In this document: in pieces, positions 1 to 11,227 of the stretch
Layout of the letters: each line of letters begins with the position of its first letter
How positions within the stretch are numbered: position 1 is the stretch's first letter
Source: Thiococcus pfennigii
GTDB lineage: Bacteria; Pseudomonadota; Gammaproteobacteria; Chromatiales; Chromatiaceae
Length of the DNA: 64,000 bases
Reading direction: 5' to 3'
NCBI RefSeq assembly: GCF_016583835.1
Contig: NZ_NRRW01000007.1
Coordinates: forward strand, 1 to 64,000
Made by a program: the position numbers and the translations under genes
The notes under the pieces: generated by a model
Told to the model about the DNA's origin: nothing
The model's input: only the letters and a program-made list of their open reading frames with translations
Databases searched by the model: none

Positions 1-291
1 GGGGCGGCGCTGCTCGGGCAGGGGGTGGCGGTCGGGGCTACGATCGGGCTGTTGGCGATGCTCGGCGATGCCGCCTCGAGCTGGGTCAAGCGCCGGCTGG
101 GGCTGGCGCGCAGCGCGCGGGCGATCGGTCTCGATCAGATCCCCGAGAGCCTCCTGCCGCTCCTCGCGCTGGCCCAGGTCCTCGACCTCGGCTGGGGCGA
201 TATCTTCATCATCGTCGCCGCCTTCACGGCCTTCGATCTCGTCGTCTCGCGACTCCTCTATCGCCTCGGCTGGCGCAATCGACCCCACTGA
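1..291 (+). CDS. CDP-archaeol synthase-like (DUF46/CarS) protein, C-terminal part
   Basis: The reading frame is open from the first base of the window, so the N-terminus is missing. About 96 residues remain. The segment with AMLGDAASSWVKRRLGL followed by a GLDQIPES stretch resembles the DUF46/CarS family, whose members are small membrane proteins related to CDP-alcohol synthases. Two hydrophobic segments close the protein (around LLPLLALAQVL and IFIIVAAFTAF). In bacteria the substrate of these proteins is not established, so I infer only a membrane lipid-related role. It ends 18 bp before the convergent metallophosphoesterase gene. Confidence 0.6.
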   Translation, partial: GAALLGQGVAVGATIGLLAMLGDAASSWVKRRLGLARSARAIGLDQIPESLLPLLALAQVLDLGWGDIFIIVAAFTAFDLVVSRLLYRLGWRNRPH

Positions 292-309
292 GCGGGGCGG
301 TGTCGCGCC

Positions 310-1284
310 TCAGGGGCGTTGCAGCCGGTGGACCGTGATCTCGGGCGGGCAGTTGTACCGCACCGGGATCACGCAAGAGCCGGCCCCCCGCGACGTGTAG
401 CCCTGCATCGGACCCCAGCGCCAGGGGCCGCGCCCGAGCGCCCGTGGGCAGTTGGCGTTGTAGGTCAGGGCCAGTCCGCCGGGCAGGCAGATCTGCCCGC
501 CATGGGTGTGGCCGCAGAGCATCAGGTCGAAGCCGGCGTGGGCGGCGTGGCGGTAGACCTCTGGGGAGTGGCTCAGCAGGATCGCCGCCGCCCCGGCCGG
601 GATCCCGTCGGCCGCCTTCTCGAGGTTGTCGGCCCGGTAGTAGTGCGGGTCGTCGATGCCGGCGACATAGAGGGCGTCGTCGCCGCGTGCGATCCGGACC
701 GATTCGTTGAGTAGGACGCGCACGCCGAGCGACTCGAGGGCCGGGACCATCTCGATGAAGTCGTGGTTGCCGAGCACGGCATGGATCGGCGTGTGGATCG
801 CCTCGCACAGGCTGGCCATCGCGCGGAGCGCCCGGGATTCATCGCCATAGGTCCGAGCGCGAAAGTCGCCTGTGATGACGCAGAGGTCGTAGTCGGCCAG
901 GGCGACGCGCGCGCGCAGCGCGTGGAAGATGGCCGGATCCATGTCGAGATGGATATCGCTCAGGTGCAGCAGCCGCCAGCCGTCGAAGGCCGGGGGCAGG
1001 CGTGGCAGGCGCACCTGGTTGTGGGTCAGTTCGATGGCCGCGGCGTTGCGTCGCCCGCGCTCGTAGAGCCAGAGGGCGCGCAGCGCCAGCCGCATCAGCG
1101 CGTGGATCGAGTACCAATTCTCGATGTGGAAGAAGTTCCGTCCGCGCCCGAAGATCCGGGTGACGTGGTCGCGCTGGATGCCTTGGCGTTGCCAGAGGTG
1201 CAGGCGTCCGGCGCGCAGATTGAGATAGGCCTCGGCCTCGCTCGTGAGTTGGGGGTAGGGGCGGTACCTGGCCACGAGAAACAC
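310..1284 (-). CDS. metallophosphoesterase (calcineurin-like, YkuE type)
   Basis: Predicted 324-residue protein. The C-terminal two thirds carries the complete metal-binding signature of calcineurin-like phosphoesterases in order: LSDIHLD, TGDF, LGNHDF and GHTHGGQ. The GHTHGGQ form and the closing NCPPEI segment resemble the YkuE-like subgroup, which is usually membrane-associated. The first 100 residues have no recognised domain. Translation is assigned to a GTG at the upstream end because GAGG lies about five bases before it. The substrate is unknown; family members cleave phosphodiesters or phosphomonoesters using two metal ions. It is convergent with the gene before it and followed, after 75 bp, by hisG in the same direction. 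Confidence 0.82.
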   Translation of the reverse strand: MFLVARYRPYPQLTSEAEAYLNLRAGRLHLWQRQGIQRDHVTRIFGRGRNFFHIENWYSIHALMRLALRALWLYERGRRNAAAIELTHNQVRLPRLPPAFDGWRLLHLSDIHLDMDPAIFHALRARVALADYDLCVITGDFRARTYGDESRALRAMASLCEAIHTPIHAVLGNHDFIEMVPALESLGVRVLLNESVRIARGDDALYVAGIDDPHYYRADNLEKAADGIPAGAAAILLSHSPEVYRHAAHAGFDLMLCGHTHGGQICLPGGLALTYNANCPRALGRGPWRWGPMQGYTSRGAGSCVIPVRYNCPPEITVHRLQRP

Positions 1285-1359
1285 TATCCTCGGCGCGGCG
1301 CGCCGCGTGCTTGCCAGCCGTCGCCTCGGGCACGGGACAGGGTGCGGCTCGTCACCGTC

Positions 1360-2232
1360 TCAGACCATCTTGCGCAGCTCGAACTCCAGGATCCCCTCGG
1401 CGCCGGCGGCGCGCAGCCGCGGGATCAGGTCACGCACGGCCTGGGCGTCGACGACCGTCTCGACGGCGAGCCAGCGCCCGTCGTAGAGGTGGCTGACGGT
1501 CGGGGCATGGAGGCTCGGCAGGAGTGCCACGACGGCATCGAGGTCACCCGCGGCGACATTGAGCTTGAGGACGACCTTGTGGCGCGCCGCGAGCGCTGCC
1601 TGAAGCATGGTCGCGATCTGCTCGATCTTGGTGCGCTTGGCCGGGTCGTCCATCGCCGCCGGATTGGCGATCAGCCGCGTCTCGGTGTAGAGCAGGTCGG
1701 CGACGATGCGCAGGCCATGGGCGCGGATGGTGCTGCCGGTCTCGGTGATCTCGACCGCCGCGTCGACCAACCCCTCGACGACCTTGGCCTCGGTCGCGCC
1801 CCACGAGAACTCGACGGTCGCGGCGACGCCCTGCTCGGCGAGGTGGCGGCGCGTGAAGCCGACCAGTTCGGTGGCGACCTTCTTGCCTTCGAGGTCTTTG
1901 ACGGTGCGGACCGGCGAGTCCTGTGGGACCACGAGGACCCAACGGCTCGGCTGATTGGAACTCTTCGAATAGGTCAGCGCGCAGATCTCGACGACCTCGG
2001 CCTGGGTCTCCAGGATCCAGTCGAGTCCGGTCAGCCCGAGGTCCAGCGTCCCGTTGGCGACATAGGGGGCCATCTCCTGGGCGCGTACCAGGGCGCAGGA
2101 GAGTTCCGGGTCGTCGACCTCGGGATAGTAGTGGCGCGAGCGTGGCTTGATCTGCCAGCCGGCCTGGCCGAACAGGTTGATCGTGGCCTCTTCGAGGCTG
2201 CCTTTGGGGATGCCGAGCTTGATCAGCGACAT
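1360..2232 (-). CDS. hisG: ATP phosphoribosyltransferase, long form
   Basis: First enzyme of histidine biosynthesis, joining ATP and PRPP. The 290-residue product begins MSLIKLGIPKGSLEEAT, the usual HisG opening, and continues with segments such as DLGLTGLDWI and VVDAAVEITETGSTI-like sequence of the PRPP-binding domain. The length and the extra C-terminal domain (about residues 215-290, ending LEFELRKMV) mark the long HisG type, which carries its own histidine-binding regulatory domain and needs no HisZ. The frame stays open a further 43 codons upstream, but that stretch is Pro/Arg-rich and not HisG-like, so the ATG at 2232 is chosen. No other his genes are adjacent. Confidence 0.93.
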   Translation of the reverse strand: MSLIKLGIPKGSLEEATINLFGQAGWQIKPRSRHYYPEVDDPELSCALVRAQEMAPYVANGTLDLGLTGLDWILETQAEVVEICALTYSKSSNQPSRWVLVVPQDSPVRTVKDLEGKKVATELVGFTRRHLAEQGVAATVEFSWGATEAKVVEGLVDAAVEITETGSTIRAHGLRIVADLLYTETRLIANPAAMDDPAKRTKIEQIATMLQAALAARHKVVLKLNVAAGDLDAVVALLPSLHAPTVSHLYDGRWLAVETVVDAQAVRDLIPRLRAAGAEGILEFELRKMV

Positions 2233-2792
2233 GATGGGCGGGGTCGAGTCGGTCCTGATGGGTGGATAGGGAAGGATTCGAGCGCGAGCGGTACGACTCG
2301 GTCCCCGATATCGGGTTGGGCTGCGCGTACCCGACGGTATCGGCGCATGGGCACCGGTCACTCTCGAACCGCCACCGATGAGCCTAGCATGTCGGGCGGG
2401 AAAGCGCAGCGCATCCCGCCGCAGGCGTCGTCCGCGGCGTTAGGGGCCCGCTGGCGGGCGATCCGGGCGATGTCAATCGGCGGCAGTCCGGCCCCTGGGG
2501 TGTGCCGTCGGCCGCCTCTAGGGCGGTGCGAGGCCGGGGCAGCGCCGACTCGATCACCTCGGGCAGCGGGGATTCGCCAACGGCCCCAGATGAGGGCCGA
2601 TCGGCAACCGTTGAACCCACTAGAAGAAGGCCACAGCACGGATCAGTCATACCGCAAGGGCTTGGAGCGTGGGCTGGCTGGCGGGATGCGCGGCGCCGTC
2701 CCGGCGTAGGGTGCGCGCGTTGGCTGGAGGGACGCGCCTCCTGGTCGCTTTGACGCTAGAATGGGCCTGTTCCGACATGTCTGGAGCTATCC
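2233..2792. other. intergenic region between divergent hisG and a membrane protein gene
   Basis: 560 bp between divergent genes, expected to hold two promoters, but I could not pick out convincing -10/-35 pairs. It contains one copy of the GGCGGG...CCCGCC repeat at 2395-2420 and a degenerate, inverted partial copy near 2682-2705. I see no gene in either strand; the open frames here have random-like Arg/Pro-rich composition. Confidence 0.6.
2395..2420. repeat. GGCGGG...CCCGCC palindromic repeat (REP-like)
   Basis: A 26-bp palindromic unit whose arms GGCGGG and CCCGCC bracket AAAGCGCAGCGCAT. Near-identical units occur at 17218-17244, 31898-31927 and 41062-41091, and an inverted relative at 17550-17579, all between genes. 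It could fold as a hairpin in RNA or single-stranded DNA. This is a dispersed family rather than a terminator, because no T-run follows. Confidence 0.7.
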
Positions 2793-3575
2793 ATGGCCGA
2801 TGAAGGAAGGTCCGCAGCCATCGTCCTCGCCCTCGTTGTCTGGGGCCTTGCCGGCGCCCTCTTCGGCGGGCTGTTCGCCGGGTTGCACGAGTTGCTTCTC
2901 GTCTTCGGGTTCACCGGCTGGCCGCTGCTGGTCGCGGCGGCGACGATCGCGGCGATGACGACCGCGACCTTCTACGGGGCCATGCCGGTCGCCCTGGTCG
3001 GGGCGTTGGCCGGGGTCCTCGCCTCGATCGGCTATCTGATGTTCGCCGGCCGCCAGGTGGACCTGTCGGCGATCGCGCTGGCCGCAACCGGCACCGGTCT
3101 GGTGGGTGGGGGCTTCTACGCGTGGGCGGTCCGTGGCGATGCGCGGACCCTGGCCGGCACTCTGACCGGTTTGCTGGCCGGCTTCGGCGCTGGCGCCCTG
3201 CTGGCCTTCGGGCTGGACCTTTACGAGGGGCCGGTCGGCCTGTTCGTCCTCGCCGCCGGCGTCGTCGCCCTGGTCGGGACCATCTACCAGATCAGCGAGC
3301 GCTGGATCGGCCGCGCCTGTGCCGGTCTGGTCCCCGTGGCCCTCGGGGCGCCCGTGGTCGCGGCCCTCATCGCCAGCGTCGTCGCCGCCAGTATCTGGCT
3401 GATGGCCGGGGCGACCGCAGGGCATCTCGATGCGATGGCCAAGGACCTGCTCGAGCGGGTCGCCGGGGCGATCCCGACCGGCGCCTTGGGCGGAACGCTC
3501 GGCGGTGCCGTCACCGGCCTGGTCCTCGAGCTGATGGGCTTTCGCCTCGAGGATCGGCTGCACGATGAAGTCTGA
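2793..3575 (+). CDS. polytopic membrane protein of unknown function
   Basis: A 260-residue protein made almost entirely of hydrophobic segments, about seven or eight of them, rich in Gly and Ala (for example LALVVWGLAGALFGGLFAGL near the start and LAAGVVALVGTIYQISERW near residue 170). A charged C-terminal tail ends RLEDRLHDEV. I do not recognise a family or catalytic motif. The glycine-rich helices are compatible with a small transporter or glycine-zipper-type membrane protein, but that is speculation. The ATG at 2793 is the natural start. It may be co-transcribed with the lytic transglycosylase 88 bp downstream. Confidence 0.7.
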   Translation: MADEGRSAAIVLALVVWGLAGALFGGLFAGLHELLLVFGFTGWPLLVAAATIAAMTTATFYGAMPVALVGALAGVLASIGYLMFAGRQVDLSAIALAATGTGLVGGGFYAWAVRGDARTLAGTLTGLLAGFGAGALLAFGLDLYEGPVGLFVLAAGVVALVGTIYQISERWIGRACAGLVPVALGAPVVAALIASVVAASIWLMAGATAGHLDAMAKDLLERVAGAIPTGALGGTLGGAVTGLVLELMGFRLEDRLHDEV

Positions 3576-3663
3576 CCAGGCACCGATGGCCTGGGCCGGC
3601 GCCAGGCCCGGGGGCTTGTCATTCAACGACGTGCGGCGGATCGCCATTCGCCAGCGAGGAGTC

Positions 3664-4383
3664 ATGAAGCGGATCGCCATTCTCGCCCTGATCGGGCTCG
3701 TCTCGGTCGTCGCCCTGCCGGCCTCGGCCACCACGCGGACCGAGCCGGCGCTGACCGGCGTAGCCGCCGTGCCGACCAAGGCCGAGTTGGTCCCGCTGAT
3801 CGACCGGATCGCCAAGCAGCGCGGCGTCGAACTCGCGCTCGCGCACGCGATCGTCGCGGCCGAATCGGCCTACGACGCCCGCGCCGTCTCGCGTGCCGGC
3901 GCGATCGGCCTGATGCAGGTCATGCCGGCGACGGCAGCCGACTACGGGGTCACGAACCGCGAGGCGCTTTTCGATCCCGAAACCAATGTCCAGACAGGTA
4001 TCCGCCACCTGCGTCGGCTGCTGAACAAGTACGACAACGACTACGGGCGGACCATCATGGCCTACAACGCCGGCGAGGGCGTCGTCGACCGAACCAACAG
4101 CAACGTCACCTACCGCGAGACCCTCGATTACACGGTCGCGGTGATCCACCAATACCGGCGCAACGGCGGTACCCAGCCGACCGAAGGCGCGCTGCGCAAG
4201 GTCGCGCTGCTGCGGCGTACCGCCAACCAGGGCGATGCCCGGCGCCTGATGAAACGCTACCTCGACCCCTCGCTGCTGTCGCTGAAGGTTCGTCCCTCGC
4301 TCTCGATCGACTATCTCGACCCCGGTCTGCACCGGGTCGGCCCCGAGAGTCGCCCGATGTTCGAGCTGCATCCCCTCGACTGA
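3664..4383 (+). CDS. lytic murein transglycosylase, SLT domain
   Basis: 239-residue exported protein. It starts at the ATG at 3664, preceded by GAGGAG, with a clear signal peptide (MKRIAILALIGLVSVVALPA then SA). The SLT catalytic domain spans roughly residues 40-160: the catalytic glutamate is Glu67 in AIVAAESAYD, followed by AIGLMQVMPATA and by AYNAGEG, all hallmark Slt70-type motifs. It would cleave the glycan backbone of peptidoglycan in the periplasm, releasing 1,6-anhydromuropeptides. The last 80 residues have no recognised domain. The frame is open upstream into the preceding gene, but only the chosen start gives a signal peptide. Confidence 0.9.
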   Translation: MKRIAILALIGLVSVVALPASATTRTEPALTGVAAVPTKAELVPLIDRIAKQRGVELALAHAIVAAESAYDARAVSRAGAIGLMQVMPATAADYGVTNREALFDPETNVQTGIRHLRRLLNKYDNDYGRTIMAYNAGEGVVDRTNSNVTYRETLDYTVAVIHQYRRNGGTQPTEGALRKVALLRRTANQGDARRLMKRYLDPSLLSLKVRPSLSIDYLDPGLHRVGPESRPMFELHPLD

Positions 4384-4527
4384 CGGCTGCCCGGCCGGGA
4401 GGCCCGGGCGCCGGGTCCCTGTCCGGGCCGCGCTTTCAACTCCCCCAATCCCACGGTAGTATCGCGGCCATTGCCTTGCGCCATGCGCTGCTGGCGCCGC
4501 GGGCCATTGCCACGGAACCGAATCCCG

Positions 4528-7317
<2,790 letters not shown>

Positions 7318-7707
7318 CCCGGCTCGCGGCGGGGTGCCACGACGCCTACACGGTCGCGTCCAGATCCGAGGGGCCGGGGCGGCGCCGACGAGGTCGTGAA
7401 TTTCGGCGGCGACGGTCTAAACTTGCCGCAGGGCCGCACCGGGCCTCGGTCCTGAAGCACCGGCCGCCGATCCAGGGCCGTCGCGGGGGCGTTCAGGGGC
7501 CATTCAGCTGCCGGGGTATAGGCTGACCCTGCGATCCACCGGATAGGCGGTGGCCGGAGCTCCCGACCGGCGGCTGCCGCGGGTCGGCCCCGCGCCGCGC
7601 CGCGCCGCAGCGGTGCGACGCCCGCCGGTCGCGGTGGCTCGACGACCGCGCGGAGGGTCGCAGGTACGGTTTTGTCCAACGACTCCACAAACGATGAGGA
7701 ATTGGCG
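7318..7707. other. intergenic region downstream of ppc
   Basis: 390 bp with no recognisable gene, tRNA or repeat. Very G+C-rich, with several short complementary stretches but no clear intrinsic terminator. The last 30 bases contain the ribosome-binding site GAGGAA for the following gene. Confidence 0.5.
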
Positions 7708-8244
7708 ATGAACAAGTCTTTTCGCATGTTGACTGCCTGTGCCATTCTCGGTCTGACCAGCTCCCTCGTCGCGCTCGATGCGTTCGCCGATCTGGCCGAG
7801 CGCTTCAGCCGCGAAAACCCGGCTGGGGGTACGACCGCCGGTAAGATCCGAAACGAAACCGGACCGGAAGGCGGCAAGTTCCTGCAGCGGCGCACGATCC
7901 GCACCGATGGCGAAGGCAATGCCGCGGCCGTCACCGGCGGTGCCTTCCGCACCCCGGAGGGGGCCGCCGGCACGCGCGGCGGCGTGACGGTGCGCAAGGA
8001 CGATGGCAGCATCGAGCACAAGAGCGGCGCCGCGGTCACCGGCGAGCGGGGCACCCTGAAGAGTTCCGGTGGCGTCTCCGTGGATGCCGAGGGCAATGTC
8101 TCGGGCAGCCGCAGCACGGATATCGAGGGCGCCAAGGGCGGCTCGTTCGAGGGCAGCACCAGCTACGACAAGGACAGCGGGCTGACGCGCAGCCAGACCT
8201 GCTTCGACGCGGGTGGCAACGAGGTCCCCTGCCCATCGCGCTGA
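7708..8244 (+). CDS. secreted Gly/Ser/Thr-rich protein of unknown function
   Basis: 178 residues. The ATG at 7708 follows GAGGAATTGGCG and opens a signal peptide (MNKSFRMLTACAILGLTSS...ALDAFA). The mature part is low in hydrophobic residues and is built from alternating Gly/Ser/Thr/Asp strands of similar pattern (for example GAFRTPEGAAGTRGG, GVTVRKDDGSIEH, GVSVDAEGNVSGS), suggesting a repetitive beta structure in the periplasm or outside the cell. Two cysteines lie near the C-terminus (TCFDAGGNEVPC) and could form a disulfide. I recognise no named family. It is 16 bp upstream of a small EF-hand gene, probably in one operon. Confidence 0.7.
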   Translation: MNKSFRMLTACAILGLTSSLVALDAFADLAERFSRENPAGGTTAGKIRNETGPEGGKFLQRRTIRTDGEGNAAAVTGGAFRTPEGAAGTRGGVTVRKDDGSIEHKSGAAVTGERGTLKSSGGVSVDAEGNVSGSRSTDIEGAKGGSFEGSTSYDKDSGLTRSQTCFDAGGNEVPCPSR

Positions 8245-8260
8245 TGCGGGAGGTCGCGAC

Positions 8261-8554
8261 ATGCCGATGCGTATCCTGGCACCGATGCTGACGCTGCTGA
8301 TGATCGGGGCGGCGAGCGCCGCGGAGACGACGACGCCCCGTGACCGTTTCGTCGGGCGGGTCGATGCCCGCTTCGCTACGGCCGACGTCAATGGGGATGG
8401 CTACCTGACGCGCCCGGAGGCGCAGGAAGGGTTTCCTTTCGTGTCCCGCCATTTCGACGAGATGGATGTCGACGTCAATGGTGGTGTGACGAAGGCCGAG
8501 ATGCAGCACTTCGCGCGCGAGCGGGCGGAGGCCCGCCGGGCGCCACCGCAGTGA
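8261..8554 (+). CDS. small exported EF-hand protein
   Basis: 97 residues with a signal peptide (MPMRILAPMLTLLMIGAASA). Two EF-hand loops follow: DVNGDGYLTRPE, which fits the 12-residue calcium loop well, and DVDVNGGVTKAE, which has Gly where an acidic or Asn residue is normal and may bind weakly. The predicted role is periplasmic calcium binding or signalling; no partner is known. The start is set by GGGAGG 9-14 bases upstream and by the signal peptide. It is translated just after the Gly/Ser-rich secreted protein and followed by a strong hairpin at 8567-8592. Confidence 0.8.
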   Translation: MPMRILAPMLTLLMIGAASAAETTTPRDRFVGRVDARFATADVNGDGYLTRPEAQEGFPFVSRHFDEMDVDVNGGVTKAEMQHFARERAEARRAPPQ

Positions 8555-8566
8555 TGGTCGTGAACG

Positions 8567-8592
8567 GGTGACGAAGCTGCGGCTTCGTCACC
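8567..8592 (+). terminator. hairpin downstream of the two secreted-protein genes
   Basis: Perfect 11-bp stem (GGTGACGAAGC / GCTTCGTCACC) with the 4-base loop TGCG, starting 13 bases after the EF-hand stop codon. No run of T follows, so it may stabilise the mRNA 3' end or act with Rho rather than as a classical intrinsic terminator. Confidence 0.6.
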
Positions 8593-9049
8593 GTAGAAAC
8601 CCCGAGGCGAGCCCGTCGTCTGACGGGCGGTCACGGGATCGACGCCCTCGGTGCGACGCCGCTGGCCCGCGCGCCTGATTCCTCCTGCCCGTCTTTGCAT
8701 GCCTGCCCTCTCGGTGGGCCGCCCGAGAGGAAGTCGTGTCGTCTCCCGGGCCGTCAGTTCGCGTGGCCGCCGGTCTCGATGCTGGCGACGACCGTGTGGT
8801 CGGATCGCGCCCCGATCGCCATTGCCGACCGGGGCGTCGAGCCGCGTGACCTTGCCATCGACATCCAGGGTCGGTCTTGCCTTCCACGTCGAGACGCGAA
8901 CCAGCGGCCATGAGCCCCGTCCCCGCAAGGGGTTCGACAGCCCAGCGTTCCCCGAGCGCGCACGGCGATTTCAGTATCCGGGGCGCAGGCGTTAGAATCG
9001 CGACCTCGTTTCCATCCAGATCGGCGATTCCCGCCTGTCGAAGCCATCG
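8593..9049. other. intergenic region upstream of trkH
   Basis: 457 bp with no intact gene. On the minus strand around 8750-8930, short coding-like pieces (such as LDVDGKVTRLDAP) appear in different frames and could be remains of a decayed gene, but they are too short to assign. Confidence 0.4.
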
Positions 9050-10495
9050 ATGAATTGGCGCGGCGTCATCCGGTTGATCGGTCTCCTACTCACGCTCTAC
9101 AGCCTGAGCTTCATCCTGCCGTGGCTGCTGGCGCTCGTCTATCAGGATGGCGAGGCGCAGCACTTTCTCTCCGCCTGGCTCATCTCGACGGCCATCGGCC
9201 TGGCGATCTGGTGGCCGGTGCGCGCCGAGCGCAGGGCGCTGCGCGTGCGCGACGGCTTTCTCGTCGTCGCCCTGTTCTGGGCCGTGCTCGGCGTCGTCGG
9301 TGCGATCCCCTTCATCGTCGGTCTGCACCTGAGCGTGACCGATGCGATCTTCGAGTCCGTGTCGGGCTTCACGACGACCGGCGCGACCGTCATCGTCGGC
9401 ATCGACGAGCTGCCGCCGTCGATCCTCTACCACCGCCAGCAGATCCAGTGGCTCGGCGGCATGGGGGTCGTGGTCCTGGCCGTCGCCATCCTGCCGCTGC
9501 TGGGCGTCGGCGGCATGCAGCTCTACCGCGCCGAGGCCTCGGGCATTGCGAAGGACGAGAAGCTCACGCCGCGCATCACGAAGACGGCTCAGGCCCTCTG
9601 GTCGATCTACTTCGCGCTGACGCTGGCCTGCACGCTGGCCTACCTGGCCGCCGGGATGAGTCTCTTCGATGCGGTAGGCCATGCCTTCACGACCGTCGCG
9701 ACGGCCGGCTTCTCGACCCACGACGCGAGCATCGGCCACTTCGACAGCCTGGCGATCGAGCTGATCTGCATCGTCTTCATGACCCTCGGTGGGATCAACT
9801 TCGCGATCCACTTCGTCGTCTGGCGGCAACGCAACCCATTGCTCTATCTGCGAGATCCCGAGGCGCGCACCTACCTGGCGATCCTCCTCGGCGCGAGCCT
9901 ATTCATCGCGCTCAGCCTGGTGTGGGCCGGGGCGTACGCCGGCTTCGGCGAGGCGCTGCGTTACGGGCTGTTCGAGGTCGTCTCGGTGATGACGACGACC
10001 GGTTTCGGCACGGCGGACTTCTCCGCCTGGCCGCGCCACATCCCGCTCGTGCTGGCGATGCTCGCCTTCGTCGGCGGCTGCGCCGGCTCGACCGCCGGCG
10101 GGCTCAAGGTCGTGCGGGTGATGCTGCTCGCGAAGATGGGGGTGCGGCAGATGCTCGTCCTCTCCCACCCGCGGGCGACGGCGCTGCTGAAGCTCGGGCG
10201 GCGCGCGGTGCCCGATGACGTGGCCTATTCGGTGTGGGGCTACTACGTCCTCTATCTGTCCACGGCCCTGGTGCTGACGGTGGCCATGATGGCCGCGGGG
10301 CTCGATCTGGAGTCGGCCTTCGGCGCCGTGACCGCGACGCTGAACCTCCTCGGCCCCGGCCTCGGCGAGGTCGCGATCACGTTCGCGGATGTCGGCCCGG
10401 CGGTCAAATGGCTCGCGATCTTCGGCATGCTGGTGGGGCGCTTGGAGGTCTTCACCCTGCTGATCCTCTTCACCTTCGCCTTCTGGCGGCCGTAG
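9050..10495 (+). CDS. trkH: Trk-type potassium uptake membrane subunit
   Basis: 481 residues, the normal size for TrkH/KtrB channels. The four pore loops are visible in order: GFTTTGATVI, TTVATAGFSTHD, VMTTTGFGTADF and TLNLLGPGLGEV, each carrying the selectivity-filter glycine. It imports K+ across the inner membrane, normally together with the cytoplasmic NAD-binding subunit TrkA, which is not in this window. The ATG at 9050 gives a standard N-terminus beginning in the first helix. It is monocistronic here: a dispersed repeat follows, then the convergent rnfH. Confidence 0.95.
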   Translation: MNWRGVIRLIGLLLTLYSLSFILPWLLALVYQDGEAQHFLSAWLISTAIGLAIWWPVRAERRALRVRDGFLVVALFWAVLGVVGAIPFIVGLHLSVTDAIFESVSGFTTTGATVIVGIDELPPSILYHRQQIQWLGGMGVVVLAVAILPLLGVGGMQLYRAEASGIAKDEKLTPRITKTAQALWSIYFALTLACTLAYLAAGMSLFDAVGHAFTTVATAGFSTHDASIGHFDSLAIELICIVFMTLGGINFAIHFVVWRQRNPLLYLRDPEARTYLAILLGASLFIALSLVWAGAYAGFGEALRYGLFEVVSVMTTTGFGTADFSAWPRHIPLVLAMLAFVGGCAGSTAGGLKVVRVMLLAKMGVRQMLVLSHPRATALLKLGRRAVPDDVAYSVWGYYVLYLSTALVLTVAMMAAGLDLESAFGAVTATLNLLGPGLGEVAITFADVGPAVKWLAIFGMLVGRLEVFTLLILFTFAFWRP

Positions 10496-10560
10496 TCGCA
10501 CGGGGCGCCTTCGGGTACGGCGCGCGGATCCATGGGCGCGCTCACGAACGATTCAGACAT

Positions 10561-10710
10561 GACCGATACGAGCGCGCGGAGGACAAGAAACTACGAAATA
10601 CACGAAAATCGCGCAAATTCAGCAATGTTGCTGTCTCGAGCAACCCCTTTCGCGCTCTTCGCGTGTTTCGTAGTTCCGAGAATCTGCGCCGGTCGTTCTT
10701 GAATCGTCAC
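10561..10710 (+). repeat. dispersed ~150-bp A/T-richer repeat, copy A (ACTACGAAA family)
   Basis: Begins ACCGATACGAGCGCGCGGAG, continues GACAAGAAACTACGAAAT, and contains the inward-facing partner TTTCGTAGTT. It ends near GGTCGTTCTTGAATCGTCAC. Two other copies lie at 36317-36449 and, inverted, at 42828-42990. The AACTACGAAA/TTTCGTAGTT arms make it an imperfect large palindrome. Here it fills the gap between the convergent trkH and rnfH genes and touches the rnfH stop codon. No coding capacity is seen. Confidence 0.75.
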
Positions 10711-10974
10711 TCAATCGTCGTCCTCGTCGTCACCGGTGTCGATCTCGGCGACGATCGGGCGGTAGATCTCGACCCGGTCGCCGTCGGCGACCCTAGCGTC
10801 GAGCCGCACGATCTTGCCGTGGATGCCGACCTTCTGGGCCTCCAGGTCGATCATCGGGAATTGGGCGAGCAGGCCGGAGCGCTCGATCGCCTCGCGCACC
10901 GTGCAGGCGTCCGGCACGTCGAGCTTCAGCCAGACCTGTTTCAGCGTGTCGGCATAGGCGACGCCGATGTGCAT
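10711..10974 (-). CDS. rnfH: RnfH family ubiquitin-like protein
   Basis: 87 residues of the RnfH/UPF0125 type: MHIGVAYADTLKQVW opening, then LLAQFPMIDLEAQKVGIHGK and RVEIYRPIVA. The fold is ubiquitin-like (beta-grasp). The molecular role is not established; it accompanies rnf operons in diazotrophs. The tail GDDEDDD is acidic. A GAGGAGAGAG ribosome-binding site precedes the ATG. It lies 253 bp beyond rnfE, so it is the last member of the set but may have its own promoter or a long spacer. Confidence 0.88.
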   Translation of the reverse strand: MHIGVAYADTLKQVWLKLDVPDACTVREAIERSGLLAQFPMIDLEAQKVGIHGKIVRLDARVADGDRVEIYRPIVAEIDTGDDEDDD

Positions 10975-11227
10975 GCTGTCTCTCTCCTCAACGAAGGATT
11001 CGGGAGCTACCCGGCCACGTGCGGCGGTCGAGCGGTGTCATGGGCGGCGGCAGAGGACCGGCGATAGGGGCTCGCCTGCGGGTGCGTCCGGCCCAAGTTC
11101 GACGGGCGCGCAAGGTCGGGTCAGGCGCGCCCGCACGACCTTCGCAAGAGGAGGCGCGGATTGCGTGCGCCGTCACTTGACAGGCGGTTGCCTGTTTCAC
11201 GGTAACCGCTCGCGGACCAGTCGGCGC

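Noticed and set aside
10975-11227. Separate promoter or terminator between rnfE and rnfH.
   Set aside because: A weak ACAGGC/GCCTGT hairpin and a TTGACA are visible, but they do not line up with a -10 element on either strand, so I make no call.
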